Positions 23,336-31,708 of a stretch of 44,359 nt of DNA are shown here, piece by piece (position 1 is the stretch's first letter; the number at the start of each line of letters is the position of its first letter). The stretch lies in NCBI GenBank assembly GCA_945888535.1, contig CAMDAN010000009.1:1-44359 (forward strand), given 5' to 3'. A program made the position numbers and the translations under genes. This stretch comes from Bordetella parapertussis (GTDB taxonomy: Bacteria; Pseudomonadota; Gammaproteobacteria; Burkholderiales; Burkholderiaceae_C). The notes under the pieces are model-generated. The model searched no databases. It was not told where the DNA came from and saw only the letters and a list, made by a program, of their open reading frames with translations.

Positions 23336-24478
23336 ATGACGACTTCACTCTTTGATCTCTCACCACTGCTTCGCCTGGTAGGCATAGGCATGGTTTTGGC
23401 AGGGCTGCCTTTGATTTGGGTGCTGTGGCGTAAACGCCATGCGCAAGGTTTCGGACGTTTGCAAGCACTGACCTTGCTCACTCTTTTTTTAACCTTTGAC
23501 TTGGTTTTGTTTGGCTCATTCACCCGCTTGTCGGACAGCGGTTTGGGTTGTCCGGATTGGCCGGGATGTTATGGAAATGCGTCGCCCCTCGGTGCGCAAA
23601 GTCAAATCAGTGATGCACAAACCGCCATGCCTGATGGTCCTGTGACGCACAGCAAAGCCTGGATTGAAATGGTGCACCGTTACTTGGCGTCTGGCGTAGG
23701 ACTGCTGATCTTTGCTTTGGCGCTTGGCGCTTGGTGGCTTTGGAAAAAAGCTAGCCCGCAAGATAAAGCCAAATTGCTACATCCTGGATGGGCTGCGTTG
23801 ACTTTTGTTTGGGTGTGTATTCAAGGGGCTTTTGGTGCGCTGACGGTGACCATGAAACTTTTCCCCGCGATTGTGGCCTTGCACCTTTTAGGCGGCTACA
23901 TTTTGTTGGCTTTGTTGGCAGGCCAAGCCGTCGCTTTGTCGTTGCGCGAACGTGCTGAGCCGGTGTTTTCAGTACCCTACGGTTTGAGGCTTTTGATGGC
24001 CTCGGCTTTGGGTGTCTTGATATTGCAGGTTTTGTCTGGTGCCTGGGTCAGTACCAACTACGCTGTGTTGGCCTGTACTGATTTCCCAATGTGCCAAGGC
24101 CAGTGGTGGCCTCAGATGGACTTTATCCGGGGCTTTGAAATTTGGCGGCCTTTGGGTTTAAGCCAAGACGGAAGCCCATTAAGCTTCCAAGCCCTGACGG
24201 CCATCCATTTTTTTCATCGCCTGCTTGCTGGTCTGACATGCCTGGTTCTATTGGTTTTATTTTGGAAGCTGCGCGCCTTTTCAGCCCTTCGCAAACCCGC
24301 ATATTGGCTTTTGGTTCTGCTGTTGCTTCAAGTGGTCACGGGATTAAGCAACGTCGTGCTAGGCTGGCCTTTGTTGGCAGCGGTACTCCACACCGGTGGC
24401 GCCGGCGCTCTGGGCGCATGCTTGGTTTGGCTGCTTGTGGCTAGCAAGACGCTCCCACAATTTGAGAAACAACTGTGA
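23336..24478 (+). CDS. ctaA: Heme A synthase CtaA (COX15)
   Basis: This 380-aa membrane enzyme oxidises heme O to heme A. Eight helices are expected. Conserved histidines that bind heme are visible in [35 protein letters not shown] and [10 protein letters not shown]. The [15 protein letters not shown] loop is the COX15 signature. It is followed without gap by ctaB (GTGA overlap), giving the two heme A steps in adjacent genes. Confidence 0.96.
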   Translation: MTTSLFDLSPLLRLVGIGMVLAGLPLIWVLWRKRHAQGFGRLQALTLLTLFLTFDLVLFGSFTRLSDSGLGCPDWPGCYGNASPLGAQSQISDAQTAMPDGPVTHSKAWIEMVHRYLASGVGLLIFALALGAWWLWKKASPQDKAKLLHPGWAALTFVWVCIQGAFGALTVTMKLFPAIVALHLLGGYILLALLAGQAVALSLRERAEPVFSVPYGLRLLMASALGVLILQVLSGAWVSTNYAVLACTDFPMCQGQWWPQMDFIRGFEIWRPLGLSQDGSPLSFQALTAIHFFHRLLAGLTCLVLLVLFWKLRAFSALRKPAYWLLVLLLLQVVTGLSNVVLGWPLLAAVLHTGGAGALGACLVWLLVASKTLPQFEKQL

Positions 24479-25398
24479 AAACGACTGAAACCTCGCAAGC
24501 TATGCCCGATAACACGCCTGACACCAATCCTTCGGTCATGCGTCAGTTTTACGGGCTCACCAAACCTCGTGTGATTCAGTTGATTGTGTTTTGTGCACTC
24601 ATCGGAATGGTCTTGGCCGTCCCGGGCGCTCCTACCTGGGCTCAGGTGCAATTGGCCGCTTTGGCTTGTCTAGGCATTTGGTTGGTCGCAGGTGCGGCTG
24701 CAGCGTTCAATTGCATTGTGGAGCAGGGCATTGACGCCAAGATGAAACGAACCGCATGGCGACCCACCGCGCGGGGCGAACTCAGTAACACGCAAACTTT
24801 GCTGTTCTCAGCTGTGTTGGGCATGTTGGGATCGGCCGTGCTGTACTTCTGGGTCAACCCGCTCACGATGTGGCTCACCTTTGTTACTTTCGTGGGATAC
24901 GCAGTCATCTACACCGTGATTCTCAAACCCTTAACGCCTCAAAACATTGTGATCGGCGGCGCCTCGGGCGCGATGCCACCGGTATTGGGATGGGCGGCGA
25001 TGACGGGCGACGTGGGACCTGAAGCCTTGATTTTATTTTTGATTATTTTCTTGTGGACCCCGCCGCATTTTTGGGCGCTTGCGCTTTACCGGGTTGAAGA
25101 CTACCGCAAGTCAGGCCTGCCCATGTTGCCGGTGACCCATGGCAGTGAGTTCACTCGCTTGCACATTTTTCTCTACACCTTGGTTTTGTTTGCGGCTTGC
25201 TTGCTGCCGTTTATTTACGGAATGAGCTCCTGGTTGTATTTGGTTGTGGCTTTGGGGTTGAGCGTGGGGTTTTGTGTTTACGCGTGGCGCTTGTTGCGTA
25301 ACTATTCTGAGGCCTTGTCACGTGCCACGTTCCGTTTCTCTTTGATCCACTTGAGCGCCTTGTTTGCGGCGCTGCTGTTGGATCACTATCTCTTGTAA
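24475..25398 (+). CDS. ctaB: Protoheme IX farnesyltransferase CtaB
   Basis: The 307-aa UbiA-family prenyltransferase converts heme B to heme O. The polyprenyl-binding motif is [20 protein letters not shown], ending in the DxxMxRT pattern, and [26 protein letters not shown] is the COX10-specific block. Eight or nine helices fill the rest. It starts at GTG in the stop of ctaA; an ATG at 24502 is an alternative. Translational coupling suggests balanced production with CtaA. Confidence 0.96.
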   Translation: MKTTETSQAMPDNTPDTNPSVMRQFYGLTKPRVIQLIVFCALIGMVLAVPGAPTWAQVQLAALACLGIWLVAGAAAAFNCIVEQGIDAKMKRTAWRPTARGELSNTQTLLFSAVLGMLGSAVLYFWVNPLTMWLTFVTFVGYAVIYTVILKPLTPQNIVIGGASGAMPPVLGWAAMTGDVGPEALILFLIIFLWTPPHFWALALYRVEDYRKSGLPMLPVTHGSEFTRLHIFLYTLVLFAACLLPFIYGMSSWLYLVVALGLSVGFCVYAWRLLRNYSEALSRATFRFSLIHLSALFAALLLDHYLL

Positions 25399-25405
25399 GG
25401 CTGAT

Positions 25406-26017
25406 ATGCCATTTTCTAAATCTTGGGCTTCTGCGCTAATGAAGGTCGCCTTTGCCGCTGGTGCACTTTGCGTGGCGCTCTTGTCTGGCTGCTCAGAGCA
25501 AAAGCCCGCGTTTGCTTCGGTTGATGTTACTGGCGCCGATTACGCCAAAAACTTTGAGCTCACGGATCACAATGGACAAGTGCGCCACCTCACTGATTTT
25601 GCAGGCAAAGTGGTTGTTATTTTCTTTGGCTATACCCAGTGCCCGGATGTTTGTCCCACGTCGATGGCAGAGTTAGCTGAAGTCAAAACGCTGTTGGGTA
25701 AAGATGGCGAGCGCGTTCAAGGTTTGTTTGTCACTGTAGACCCCGAGCGCGATACGCCCGAGTTGCTCAAAGCATACATGGCCAACTTCGATCCGAGTTT
25801 TTTAGCGCTGCGCACCACGCCAGAAAAGTTGGCAGTGTTAGCCAAAGACTACAAGGTGTATTACAAAAAGGTTCCCGGCAGCACAGCCACCAGTTACACC
25901 ATGGACCACTCAGCGGGCAGCTATGTGTATGACACCAAAGGTCAGTTGCGCCTCTTTACCCGCTACGGCAGTGGCGCTAAGGTGCTGGCTGCAGATATCG
26001 CGTTGCTGTTTCGCTGA
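25406..26017 (+). CDS. SCO1/SenC copper chaperone
   Basis: The 203-aa lipoprotein-like protein delivers Cu to the CuA site of subunit II. The signal ends with the lipobox LLSGC. GYTQCPDVCPTSMAEL is the CxxxC copper motif, VTVDPERDTPELL is the SCO signature, and MDHSAGSYV provides the third ligand, His. The start at 25406 gives the proper signal peptide; the upstream extension overlaps ctaB and was rejected. It ends the cox gene series and is convergent with rpoH. Confidence 0.95.
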   Translation: MPFSKSWASALMKVAFAAGALCVALLSGCSEQKPAFASVDVTGADYAKNFELTDHNGQVRHLTDFAGKVVVIFFGYTQCPDVCPTSMAELAEVKTLLGKDGERVQGLFVTVDPERDTPELLKAYMANFDPSFLALRTTPEKLAVLAKDYKVYYKKVPGSTATSYTMDHSAGSYVYDTKGQLRLFTRYGSGAKVLAADIALLFR

Positions 26018-26050
26018 TTTAAGCGAAAGCAACCTAATACGCTAGCAGTT

Positions 26051-26989
26051 TTAAGCGTAAGCAGCTAATGCGGTCCGCATTTTTTTCATCGCCGCAACTT
26101 CAATCTGACGAATCCGCTCGGCGCTGACGCCATATTCATCTGCCAAATCGTGCAGTGTCATGCCGCCTGAGTTGTCGTCATTGACCTTGAGCCAACGCTC
26201 TTCAACGATGCGTCGGCTGCGTGGGTCAAGCGCCTCTAAAGCGGCTGCAATACCGTCGCTGGCAAGTACGTCGCGGCGGTGGGCCTCAATCATCGCCAAA
26301 GGCTCATGGCTGCTATCGGTAAGGTAAGCAATCGGTCCGAAGGTATCTTCGCCGTCATCGGAGGCCATCGGGTCTAAAAGAACATCGCCCCCTGACAAGC
26401 GGGTTTCCATCTCCAAAACTTCTTCGGGTTTGACGTTGAGCTCCCGCGCCATGGTCTGAACCTGCGTGGGGCTAAGAGTTTCGCGGTGCGTCGCAGCATC
26501 AGCCGCGGCATCTTCGGATTTAAAGCGTTGCTTCATCGAGCGCAAGTTAAAAAATAATTTGCGCTGTGACTTGGTCGTAGCCATCTTCACCATGCGCCAG
26601 TTTTTTAGAATGTATTCGTGAATTTCCGCCTTGATCCAATGCAGCGCGTAGCTCACCAAGCGCACGCCTTGGTCAGGATCAAAGCGCTTAACGGCCTTCA
26701 TCAGCCCAATATTTCCCTCTTGAATCAAGTCGCCATGTGGCAACCCATAGCCCAGATATTGGCGAGACACTGAGACCACCAAACGCAGATGCGACAACAC
26801 CAGTTTTCCAGCGGCCTCAAGATCGTTGTCGTTTTTAAATTGGCGCGCGAACAGCTGCTCTTCTTCCAGCGTAAGCATTGGCAAGCGATTAGCCGCAGAA
26901 ATGTAGGCATCTAAATTCCCAAGCGGTGGCACCAACGCCCACGGATTGGCAACGGCCAGGTTCGTATTTGTTTGAATGACTGAAGACAT
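26051..26989 (-). CDS. rpoH: RNA polymerase heat-shock sigma factor RpoH
   Basis: The 312-aa sigma-32 directs transcription of heat-shock genes. Region 2 contains GDLIQEGNIGLMKAVKRFD and WIKAEIHEYILKNWR, the RpoH box is QRKLFFNLRSMKQRF, and region 4 ends with LHDLADEYGVSAERIRQIEVAAM. The start at 26989 is supported by a strong AAGGAGG site six bases upstream. A CIRCE-like operator lies 33 bp upstream of the start. The gene is convergent with SCO1. Confidence 0.97.
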   Translation of the reverse strand: MSSVIQTNTNLAVANPWALVPPLGNLDAYISAANRLPMLTLEEEQLFARQFKNDNDLEAAGKLVLSHLRLVVSVSRQYLGYGLPHGDLIQEGNIGLMKAVKRFDPDQGVRLVSYALHWIKAEIHEYILKNWRMVKMATTKSQRKLFFNLRSMKQRFKSEDAAADAATHRETLSPTQVQTMARELNVKPEEVLEMETRLSGGDVLLDPMASDDGEDTFGPIAYLTDSSHEPLAMIEAHRRDVLASDGIAAALEALDPRSRRIVEERWLKVNDDNSGGMTLHDLADEYGVSAERIRQIEVAAMKKMRTALAAYA

Positions 26990-27021
26990 AAAAAACCTCC
27001 TTGAGTCCAATGGCTTCTATA

Positions 27022-27048
27022 TTAGCACTCTTGTGGTGGGAGTGCCAA
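27022..27048 (-). promoter_or_regulatory. CIRCE operator over rpoH promoter
   Basis: On the plus strand this reads TTAGCACTC-N9-GAGTGCCAA. It matches the HrcA operator TTAGCACTC-N9-GAGTGCTAA at 17 of 18 arm bases with the exact 9-base spacing. On the minus strand it covers a possible promoter (TTGGCA at 27048-27043, 18 bp, TAATAT at 27024-27019) just before rpoH. HrcA repression of rpoH is inferred. Confidence 0.8.
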
Positions 27049-27244
27049 TTGGTTAGGTATTTACCCTTGGTTTGTTTTGCTCTTGTTATTGGTGTCTACG
27101 CGCTCTTGGAAGATGCAGTAGGTGTCTTAGCGAGGTCCTTCTGTGAAAGATACGGTTTCATTCCTCTTGTTGATACGCCAATGTCCCTCTGCTTACCGCT
27201 CGGTTGTGTATGATCAAATCAGTTCCAAATGTTTGAGAAAAGCC

Positions 27245-27535
27245 ATGAAACCGTCCCTCGCATTGCAAACACACCGTTCCGCGATCAGGTCCGTAGTGGA
27301 ACGTAACCGTGCTTGCAATGCCAGAGTTTTTGGCTCTGTTCTCCATGGTGATGATCAAGAAGGTAGCGACTTAGACATTCTGATCGACCCCACCCCGGAG
27401 ACAACGATGTTCGACATTGGTGCGATCCGACATGAACTGTTGCAGCTATTGGGGGTGAGTGTGGATGTTTTGACCCCTAACGCTTTGCCGGACTCTTTCC
27501 GTGCCAAGGTTATCGCAGAGGCCCGGCCGGTATGA
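27245..27535 (+). CDS. MntA-type nucleotidyltransferase antitoxin
   Basis: The 96-aa minimal nucleotidyltransferase has the active-site signature GS-x10-DxD, with G30-S31 and D42-L43-D44 in RVFGSVLHGDDQEGSDLD. In characterised MntA-HepT pairs this enzyme adds AMP groups to a tyrosine of HepT and blocks its RNase activity. The ATG at 27245 places the domain at the usual distance; longer frames from 27143 have no match. The HepT gene overlaps its stop (ATGA). Confidence 0.9.
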   Translation: MKPSLALQTHRSAIRSVVERNRACNARVFGSVLHGDDQEGSDLDILIDPTPETTMFDIGAIRHELLQLLGVSVDVLTPNALPDSFRAKVIAEARPV

Positions 27536-27891
27536 CCCGAGATCCTCAGCGGTTGGCCGACTACTTGGCCCATATTCTTGAGGGGATTAAACGCATTGAA
27601 GAATACGTCTCAGACATGGATGAAGTGACTTTTCTTGGTCACAAGCTCGTTCAAGATGCGGTGATCCGAAATTTCGAGATCATTGGTGAGGCCAGTAACA
27701 ACATCGAAAAGCGCTTTCCTGAATTCGTGGCAGACCATCCCGAGTTACCGCTTTCGTCGGCCTATCAAATGCGCAACGCTGTAGCGCACGGGTACTTTAA
27801 GGTGGACTTTGAAATCGTATGGAAGACGATTCAAAATGAACTCCCTGGGCTGTATTCGAAGGTTCGAGAGGCACAGGCGAATCTGGTTTAA
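27532..27891 (+). CDS. HepT-type HEPN toxin
   Basis: The 119-aa HEPN (DUF86) protein is all helical and carries the RX4HXY motif as R81-NAVA-H86-G-Y88 in MRNAVAHGYF. The Arg and His form the RNase site, and Tyr88 would be the residue that MntA modifies. All key residues are intact, so the toxin is probably active. It follows MntA with a four-base overlap, the standard arrangement. Confidence 0.92.
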   Translation: MTRDPQRLADYLAHILEGIKRIEEYVSDMDEVTFLGHKLVQDAVIRNFEIIGEASNNIEKRFPEFVADHPELPLSSAYQMRNAVAHGYFKVDFEIVWKTIQNELPGLYSKVREAQANLV

Positions 27892-27896
27892 CGTTT

Positions 27897-28232
27897 CTAC
27901 ACTCCCCAAACCACCTCTTTACCAGCCTTGTGGCAGCGCTGAAGCATTTGGATAAATGGGACGCAGCGTTGGCGTAGGCTGACAGCATTGGGCTTGTTGG
28001 GGGCTTCATGCCCTGTTGCTTGGGCCTTTTTGACCGCTTCAGCGTGCGCTAACTCTTCTAAGGCAATCGCATTTTCCAAAGCCAAGATGGCCGTGGGCAT
28101 GTCCTCAGGTAGCAGAATGCCTTTGGTCAGCGTTTCAGCGTCTGCTTTACCGATAATTTTTAAAACGGCTTGGCCGTTGGCTTCCAACATAATCAGATCG
28201 CCAGTTACTTTGGATTTGAATTTATAAATCAT
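27897..28232 (-). CDS. DUF1840 family protein
   Basis: The 111-aa protein begins MIYKFKSKVTGDLIMLE and contains GQAVLKIIGKADAE, the diagnostic start of DUF1840, followed by a variable middle (ALENAIALEELAHAEA) and a C-terminal LRQRCVPFIQMLQRCHKAGKEVVWGV. Its role is unknown; it is common in betaproteobacteria. It lies antisense between the two toxin-antitoxin modules. Translation was placed at 28232, because the upstream frame lacks similarity. Confidence 0.85.
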   Translation of the reverse strand: MIYKFKSKVTGDLIMLEANGQAVLKIIGKADAETLTKGILLPEDMPTAILALENAIALEELAHAEAVKKAQATGHEAPNKPNAVSLRQRCVPFIQMLQRCHKAGKEVVWGV

Positions 28233-28274
28233 GGTCGGTAAAGCATACGCCTGTAAATTTGGAATAGTAAGGTC

Positions 28275-28303
28275 TATAATAAGAGCCAATTAAGGAGCTA
28301 ATT
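28275..28303 (+). promoter_or_regulatory. Promoter and possible operator of second TA module
   Basis: A perfect TATAAT (28275-28280) is followed by AATTA (28288-28292), an AAGGAG ribosome site (28292-28297) and TAATT (28299-28303). The AATTA/TAATT arms form an inverted repeat around the ribosome site just before the antitoxin ATG at 28305. Binding by the antitoxin or complex here would give autoregulation, which is usual for this family. Confidence 0.4.
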
Positions 28304-28304
28304 T

Positions 28305-28556
28305 ATGGAGACGATCTTTTCTGATGTAACAATCAGCATGTCCGAATTCAAAAAGAATCCTGCGGCCGTGCTGCGCGACGCGAAAAGCAAGCCTGTCGCC
28401 GTCTTAAGTCACAACAAGGCCGCGTTTTATATGGTGGAGCCGGCGCTCTTTGAAGCCATGCTCGACGAACTATCAGACCAAGAGTTGCATCGAACCGTCT
28501 TGTCTCGTATGAGTGAACGATCTCGCGCGATTGAAGTAGACATAGATGACATCTGA
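28305..28556 (+). CDS. Phd/YefM-type antitoxin
   Basis: The 83-aa protein has the family N-terminus (DVTISMSEFKKNPAAVLRDAKSKPVAVLSHNKAAFYMVEP), a DNA-binding and dimerisation domain, and a C-terminal helical segment (ELHRTVLSRMSERSRAIEVD) that would bind and block the toxin. An AAGGAG site is well placed. The toxin gene overlaps its last 11 bp in another frame. Confidence 0.92.
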   Translation: METIFSDVTISMSEFKKNPAAVLRDAKSKPVAVLSHNKAAFYMVEPALFEAMLDELSDQELHRTVLSRMSERSRAIEVDIDDI

Positions 28557-28893
28557 GACGTCTCAAAAGTACAAGTACCGATTGCAGTTTGTACCCAGCG
28601 CCTGGGCTGAGTGGCAGGCATTGGATGGCTCCGTGAAGGAGCCTATGAGAAAGCTATTAAAAAAACGGCTGGAGAATCCGCATGTGTCAGGTGGAGAATT
28701 ACACGGTGCGCTGACTGGTTATTACAAAATAAAACTTCGAAAACAAGGATATCGCTTGGTCTATGGAGTTGAGGACGACATTTTGATGGTCATGGTGATG
28801 GCTGTTGACAAACGTGAGGACTCAAGCGTTTATGAGTCTGCAATGTTGCGAATGTCGCAATTGATATCTGCAAAACCGAAGATTAAACGCTAA
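28546..28893 (+). CDS. RelE/ParE family toxin
   Basis: The 115-aa RelE-superfamily protein has LQFVPSAWAEWQALDGSVKEPMRKLLKKRL at the N-terminus and the core GGELHGALTGYYKIKLRKQGYRLVYGV, the RelE pattern for a ribosome-dependent mRNA endonuclease. Positively charged residues KIKLRKQGYRL and VDKRED line the expected active site. Pairing with a Phd/YefM antitoxin is standard. RelE versus ParE activity cannot be told from sequence alone. Confidence 0.92.
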   Translation: MTSETSQKYKYRLQFVPSAWAEWQALDGSVKEPMRKLLKKRLENPHVSGGELHGALTGYYKIKLRKQGYRLVYGVEDDILMVMVMAVDKREDSSVYESAMLRMSQLISAKPKIKR

Positions 28894-28906
28894 TCGCCTT
28901 GCTCTT

Positions 28907-29218
28907 ATGCCCACCCTTCACATCACCCGCCAACACAGCTTAAGCCTCGACAAAGCCCAGTCGATCGCCCAACAATGGGCTTTGGATGCTGAGCGCGATT
29001 TCGGGGCGGAAATTTCTTTGGTGCTGGGAACCGACAACGATCAAACGGCTGAGCGTTGGAACTTTAAACGCGCTGGCGCACATGGCAGCCTGGCTACTAG
29101 CTCCCAAAGTTTTGAGCTAGAACTGCATCTTGGGTTTTTACTGGGGGCCTTCCAAGACAAGATCAAACAACAAATAGAACAAAACCTTGATCAGCTTCTA
29201 GGCCCAGCTAAAGGCTAG
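28907..29218 (+). CDS. Polyhydroxyalkanoic acid system family protein
   Basis: The 103-aa protein shows the PHA-granule region family pattern: LHITRQHSLSLDKAQSIAQQWALDAERDFG, then a strand segment and the helical C-terminus AFQDKIKQQIEQNLDQLLG. Related proteins are encoded next to PHA genes and have been linked to granule-associated functions, though no PHA synthase is visible nearby. It starts 13 bp after the RelE toxin gene. Confidence 0.8.
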   Translation: MPTLHITRQHSLSLDKAQSIAQQWALDAERDFGAEISLVLGTDNDQTAERWNFKRAGAHGSLATSSQSFELELHLGFLLGAFQDKIKQQIEQNLDQLLGPAKG

Positions 29219-29260
29219 TGTGGGGCGTTAAAAGCAGGGTTTCTCCCCGATAATTCCCCC

Positions 29261-30682
29261 ATGAAATCACCCTCAATCACCCCCGTCATCCTTTGCGGTG
29301 GATCTGGAACGCGGCTATGGCCCTTGAGCCGCAAAAGCTTCCCCAAACAATTTGTTCCCCTCATTGACAACAAAAGCCTTTTGCAACTGACCTTAGAGCG
29401 TGTTGCTTTGCTTAGTCAAAAAGTCATTTGCGTTGCTTCCGAAGAACACCGGTTTTTTGTGGCCGAAGCGATGCAGTCTGCGCATGTTCAAGGTACTGTT
29501 TTGTTAGAACCGGTGGCTCGCAATACCGCCGCTGCCATGGCGATAGCAGCTTTGTTGGCAGAGCCTGAAGAGTTACTTCTGTTCTGCCCATCTGACCACC
29601 ATATTCCGGATGCTTCTACCTTTACCAAAGTTATACAAAGCGGCGTGCAAGCTGCTCTCGCAGGCGCAATCGTGACTTTTGGAATTAACCCCACTTTTCC
29701 AAGTACCGCTTACGGCTATATCCGCCAAGGTGCAGCTCGCTCCGATGGGTCTTTCAGTGTGGAAGGGTTTACAGAAAAGCCCGCCCAGGACAAAGCTCAA
29801 GCCTTGTTGCTCAGCGGCAAGGCCTTATGGAACGCCGGTATCTTTTTATGCACAGCCCAGACACTGCTCAATGCCTTAGACAAACACGCGCTTGACATTT
29901 TGAAGTCTTGCCAAACGGCAATCGCCAACAATGCGATAGATGCAAGCTTCGTGCGCCCAGAACCTGAAGCATTCGCTTCTTGCCGCTCTGAAAGCATCGA
30001 CTACGCCGTTATGGAGCAATTTGCCAACGTCGTTGTGATTCCCTTTGTAGGGGCTTGGAGCGACGTAGGAAGCTGGGGTGCAGTTGCCGAAATGAGCCAA
30101 CCTGACGCGGGTGGCAACCGGATTCAAGGCCAAGGCATCGCCCTTCACAGCGCCAACACCTTTATCCACGCATCAGACCGAACCGTCGTCGCTTTAGGTA
30201 CGAAGGATCTTTTGATTATTGATACCCCAGATGCATTGCTGGTCGCTGCAAACAGTCACGCTGAACAAGTCAAAGAAGTGGTCGCCCGCTTAGATGCAGA
30301 CGGCATTCCGCAGTCCGCCCACCACAGGAAAGTCGCCCGCCCGTGGGGCTCCTATGACAGCGTGGACGTGGGAGAGCGTCACCAAGTCAAACGCATCACG
30401 GTCAAACCCGGCGCCAAACTCAGCCTGCAAATGCACCACCACCGCGCCGAACATTGGATTGTTGTCAGCGGAACAGCCTTGGTCACCAAAGGCGAAGAAA
30501 CCTTAACGTTGACTGAAAACCAAAGCACCTATATTCCCTTAGGCGTTACCCACCGATTAGAAAACTCAGGGACAACGAACTTGGAGTTAATCGAAGTGCA
30601 ATCGGGCAGCTACTTGGGGGAAGACGATATTGTTCGGTTTGAAGATGCGTATGGGCGGGCTGCTGGTACCCAAAAGGAATAA
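29261..30682 (+). CDS. manC: Mannose-1-phosphate guanylyltransferase / mannose-6-phosphate isomerase
   Basis: The 473-aa bifunctional enzyme makes GDP-mannose for polysaccharides. The N-terminal domain begins PVILCGGSGTRLWPLSRKSFPKQF, the nucleotidyltransferase signature, with FTEKP near residue 168. The C-terminal cupin has ARPWGSYDSVDVGERHQVKRI and QMHHHRAEHWIVVSGTA, the type II phosphomannose isomerase metal site. It opens the glycan locus and precedes the RfaH gene by 8 bp. Confidence 0.96.
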   Translation: MKSPSITPVILCGGSGTRLWPLSRKSFPKQFVPLIDNKSLLQLTLERVALLSQKVICVASEEHRFFVAEAMQSAHVQGTVLLEPVARNTAAAMAIAALLAEPEELLLFCPSDHHIPDASTFTKVIQSGVQAALAGAIVTFGINPTFPSTAYGYIRQGAARSDGSFSVEGFTEKPAQDKAQALLLSGKALWNAGIFLCTAQTLLNALDKHALDILKSCQTAIANNAIDASFVRPEPEAFASCRSESIDYAVMEQFANVVVIPFVGAWSDVGSWGAVAEMSQPDAGGNRIQGQGIALHSANTFIHASDRTVVALGTKDLLIIDTPDALLVAANSHAEQVKEVVARLDADGIPQSAHHRKVARPWGSYDSVDVGERHQVKRITVKPGAKLSLQMHHHRAEHWIVVSGTALVTKGEETLTLTENQSTYIPLGVTHRLENSGTTNLELIEVQSGSYLGEDDIVRFEDAYGRAAGTQKE

Positions 30683-30690
30683 AGCCTGCG

Positions 30691-31188
30691 ATGCATTGGT
30701 ACCTTATCCACACCAAACCCAGGCAAGAAAATATTGCCTTGGAAAACTTACAGCGACAAGGCTATACCTGCTATTTGCCGCTGCTCAACGTTGAAAAAAT
30801 ACGACGAGGCAAATTGGCAGTCGTTTTAGAGGCCTTGTTTCCTCGCTATTTGTTTATCCAACTCGATACAGCGCTTTCGTCCCAAAGTTGGACGCCGATT
30901 CGCTCCACCAAGGGCGTAAACCGCTTGGTCGCTTTTGGGGGGCAACCTGCAAAAGTGGACGAAGCCTTGGTTTCCCTCTTAAAGCGGGCGGAGGATACTC
31001 AGCCAGATCGCTTGCAAAAGATGTTTACCGCGGGAGATAAAGTCCAACTCACCCAAGGAGCATTTGCAGGCTTAGAAGGAATTTACCAAATGGCGGATGG
31101 GGAAAGCCGCGCGATGGTCTTGATTGAAATCTTAAGTAAACCGGTTCGAATCGCCGTTGAGCCGGCAGAACTGCGAAAGCTGGCGTAG
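30691..31188 (+). CDS. RfaH-family transcription antiterminator
   Basis: The 165-aa NusG paralogue has an NGN domain (WYLIHTKPRQENIALENLQRQGY; YLFIQLD) and a C-terminal KOW-type domain (AGDKVQLTQGAFAGLEGIYQMADG). The KPRQE and LEALFPRYLF motifs match RfaH rather than housekeeping NusG. RfaH binds elongating polymerase at an ops element and suppresses early termination in long surface-glycan operons. An ops sequence lies 110 bp downstream of its stop, directly ahead of the glycan operon. Confidence 0.9.
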   Translation: MHWYLIHTKPRQENIALENLQRQGYTCYLPLLNVEKIRRGKLAVVLEALFPRYLFIQLDTALSSQSWTPIRSTKGVNRLVAFGGQPAKVDEALVSLLKRAEDTQPDRLQKMFTAGDKVQLTQGAFAGLEGIYQMADGESRAMVLIEILSKPVRIAVEPAELRKLA

Positions 31189-31297
31189 GTTTATTAAATC
31201 CGGCATCCGTGCTACAGTGCGTTCATGCGGTGAACGGTAATGCCTAACAGCAACTTCAGATAGCCGCAAATCGCGCTTGCTGATCGTGAAACAGTAG

Positions 31298-31309
31298 GGC
31301 GGTAGCGTG
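31298..31309 (+). promoter_or_regulatory. ops element (RfaH recruitment site)
   Basis: GGCGGTAGCGTG matches the core ops element GGCGGTAGYNT exactly. It sits in the leader between the RfaH gene and the MarR-type regulator gene, 36 bp before the latter. The preceding leader (31200-31297) has potential hairpins. ops plus a cognate RfaH gene implies that transcription of the following genes is coupled to antitermination. Confidence 0.85.
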
Positions 31310-31344
31310 GTTAAACGCGTAGTAAACTAAATATTAACAACTCA

Positions 31345-31704
31345 ATGAACTCCAAGCTTACTTCTCAAGATGAGATTCAGCTCAAAGTCTTGCGCATTCT
31401 GGAAGAAAACCCTGATGCGAGTCAGCGCAGCATTGCGAAAGAATTAGGCGTGAGTTTGGGGGGTATAAATTATTGTTTTAAAGCTTTGGTAGAAAAAGGG
31501 TGGGTGAAGTTAGACAACTTCGCCCAAAGTAATCATAAGTTAGGTTACGCATACTTACTTACGCCATCAGGAATAGCGCACAAGTCAATTTTAGTTGCGA
31601 GTTTTTTGAAACGCAAGATGGCAGAGTACGAAGAATTGCAAAATGAAATCAATACTCTTAAAGTTGAAATTTCTTTGACAAAAAACACAACATCAAAAGA
31701 GTAG
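31345..31704 (+). CDS. MarR-type EPS-associated transcriptional regulator
   Basis: The 119-aa protein starts with a winged-helix domain (EIQLKVLRILEENPDASQRSIAKELGVSLGGINYCFKALVEKGWVK) and ends with a coiled coil (KRKMAEYEELQNEINTLKVE). This is the EPS-associated MarR subfamily that usually stands at the head of exopolysaccharide loci. The gene is markedly AT-rich compared with manC and rfaH upstream. Confidence 0.88.
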   Translation: MNSKLTSQDEIQLKVLRILEENPDASQRSIAKELGVSLGGINYCFKALVEKGWVKLDNFAQSNHKLGYAYLLTPSGIAHKSILVASFLKRKMAEYEELQNEINTLKVEISLTKNTTSKE

Positions 31705-31708
31705 TATT

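Noticed and set aside
26018..26050. Terminator between SCO1 and rpoH
   Set aside because: Only a weak 5-bp stem can be drawn and no T-run follows.
27001..27213. Small plus-strand frame upstream of mntA
   Set aside because: It overlaps the rpoH promoter and CIRCE region and has no recognisable product.
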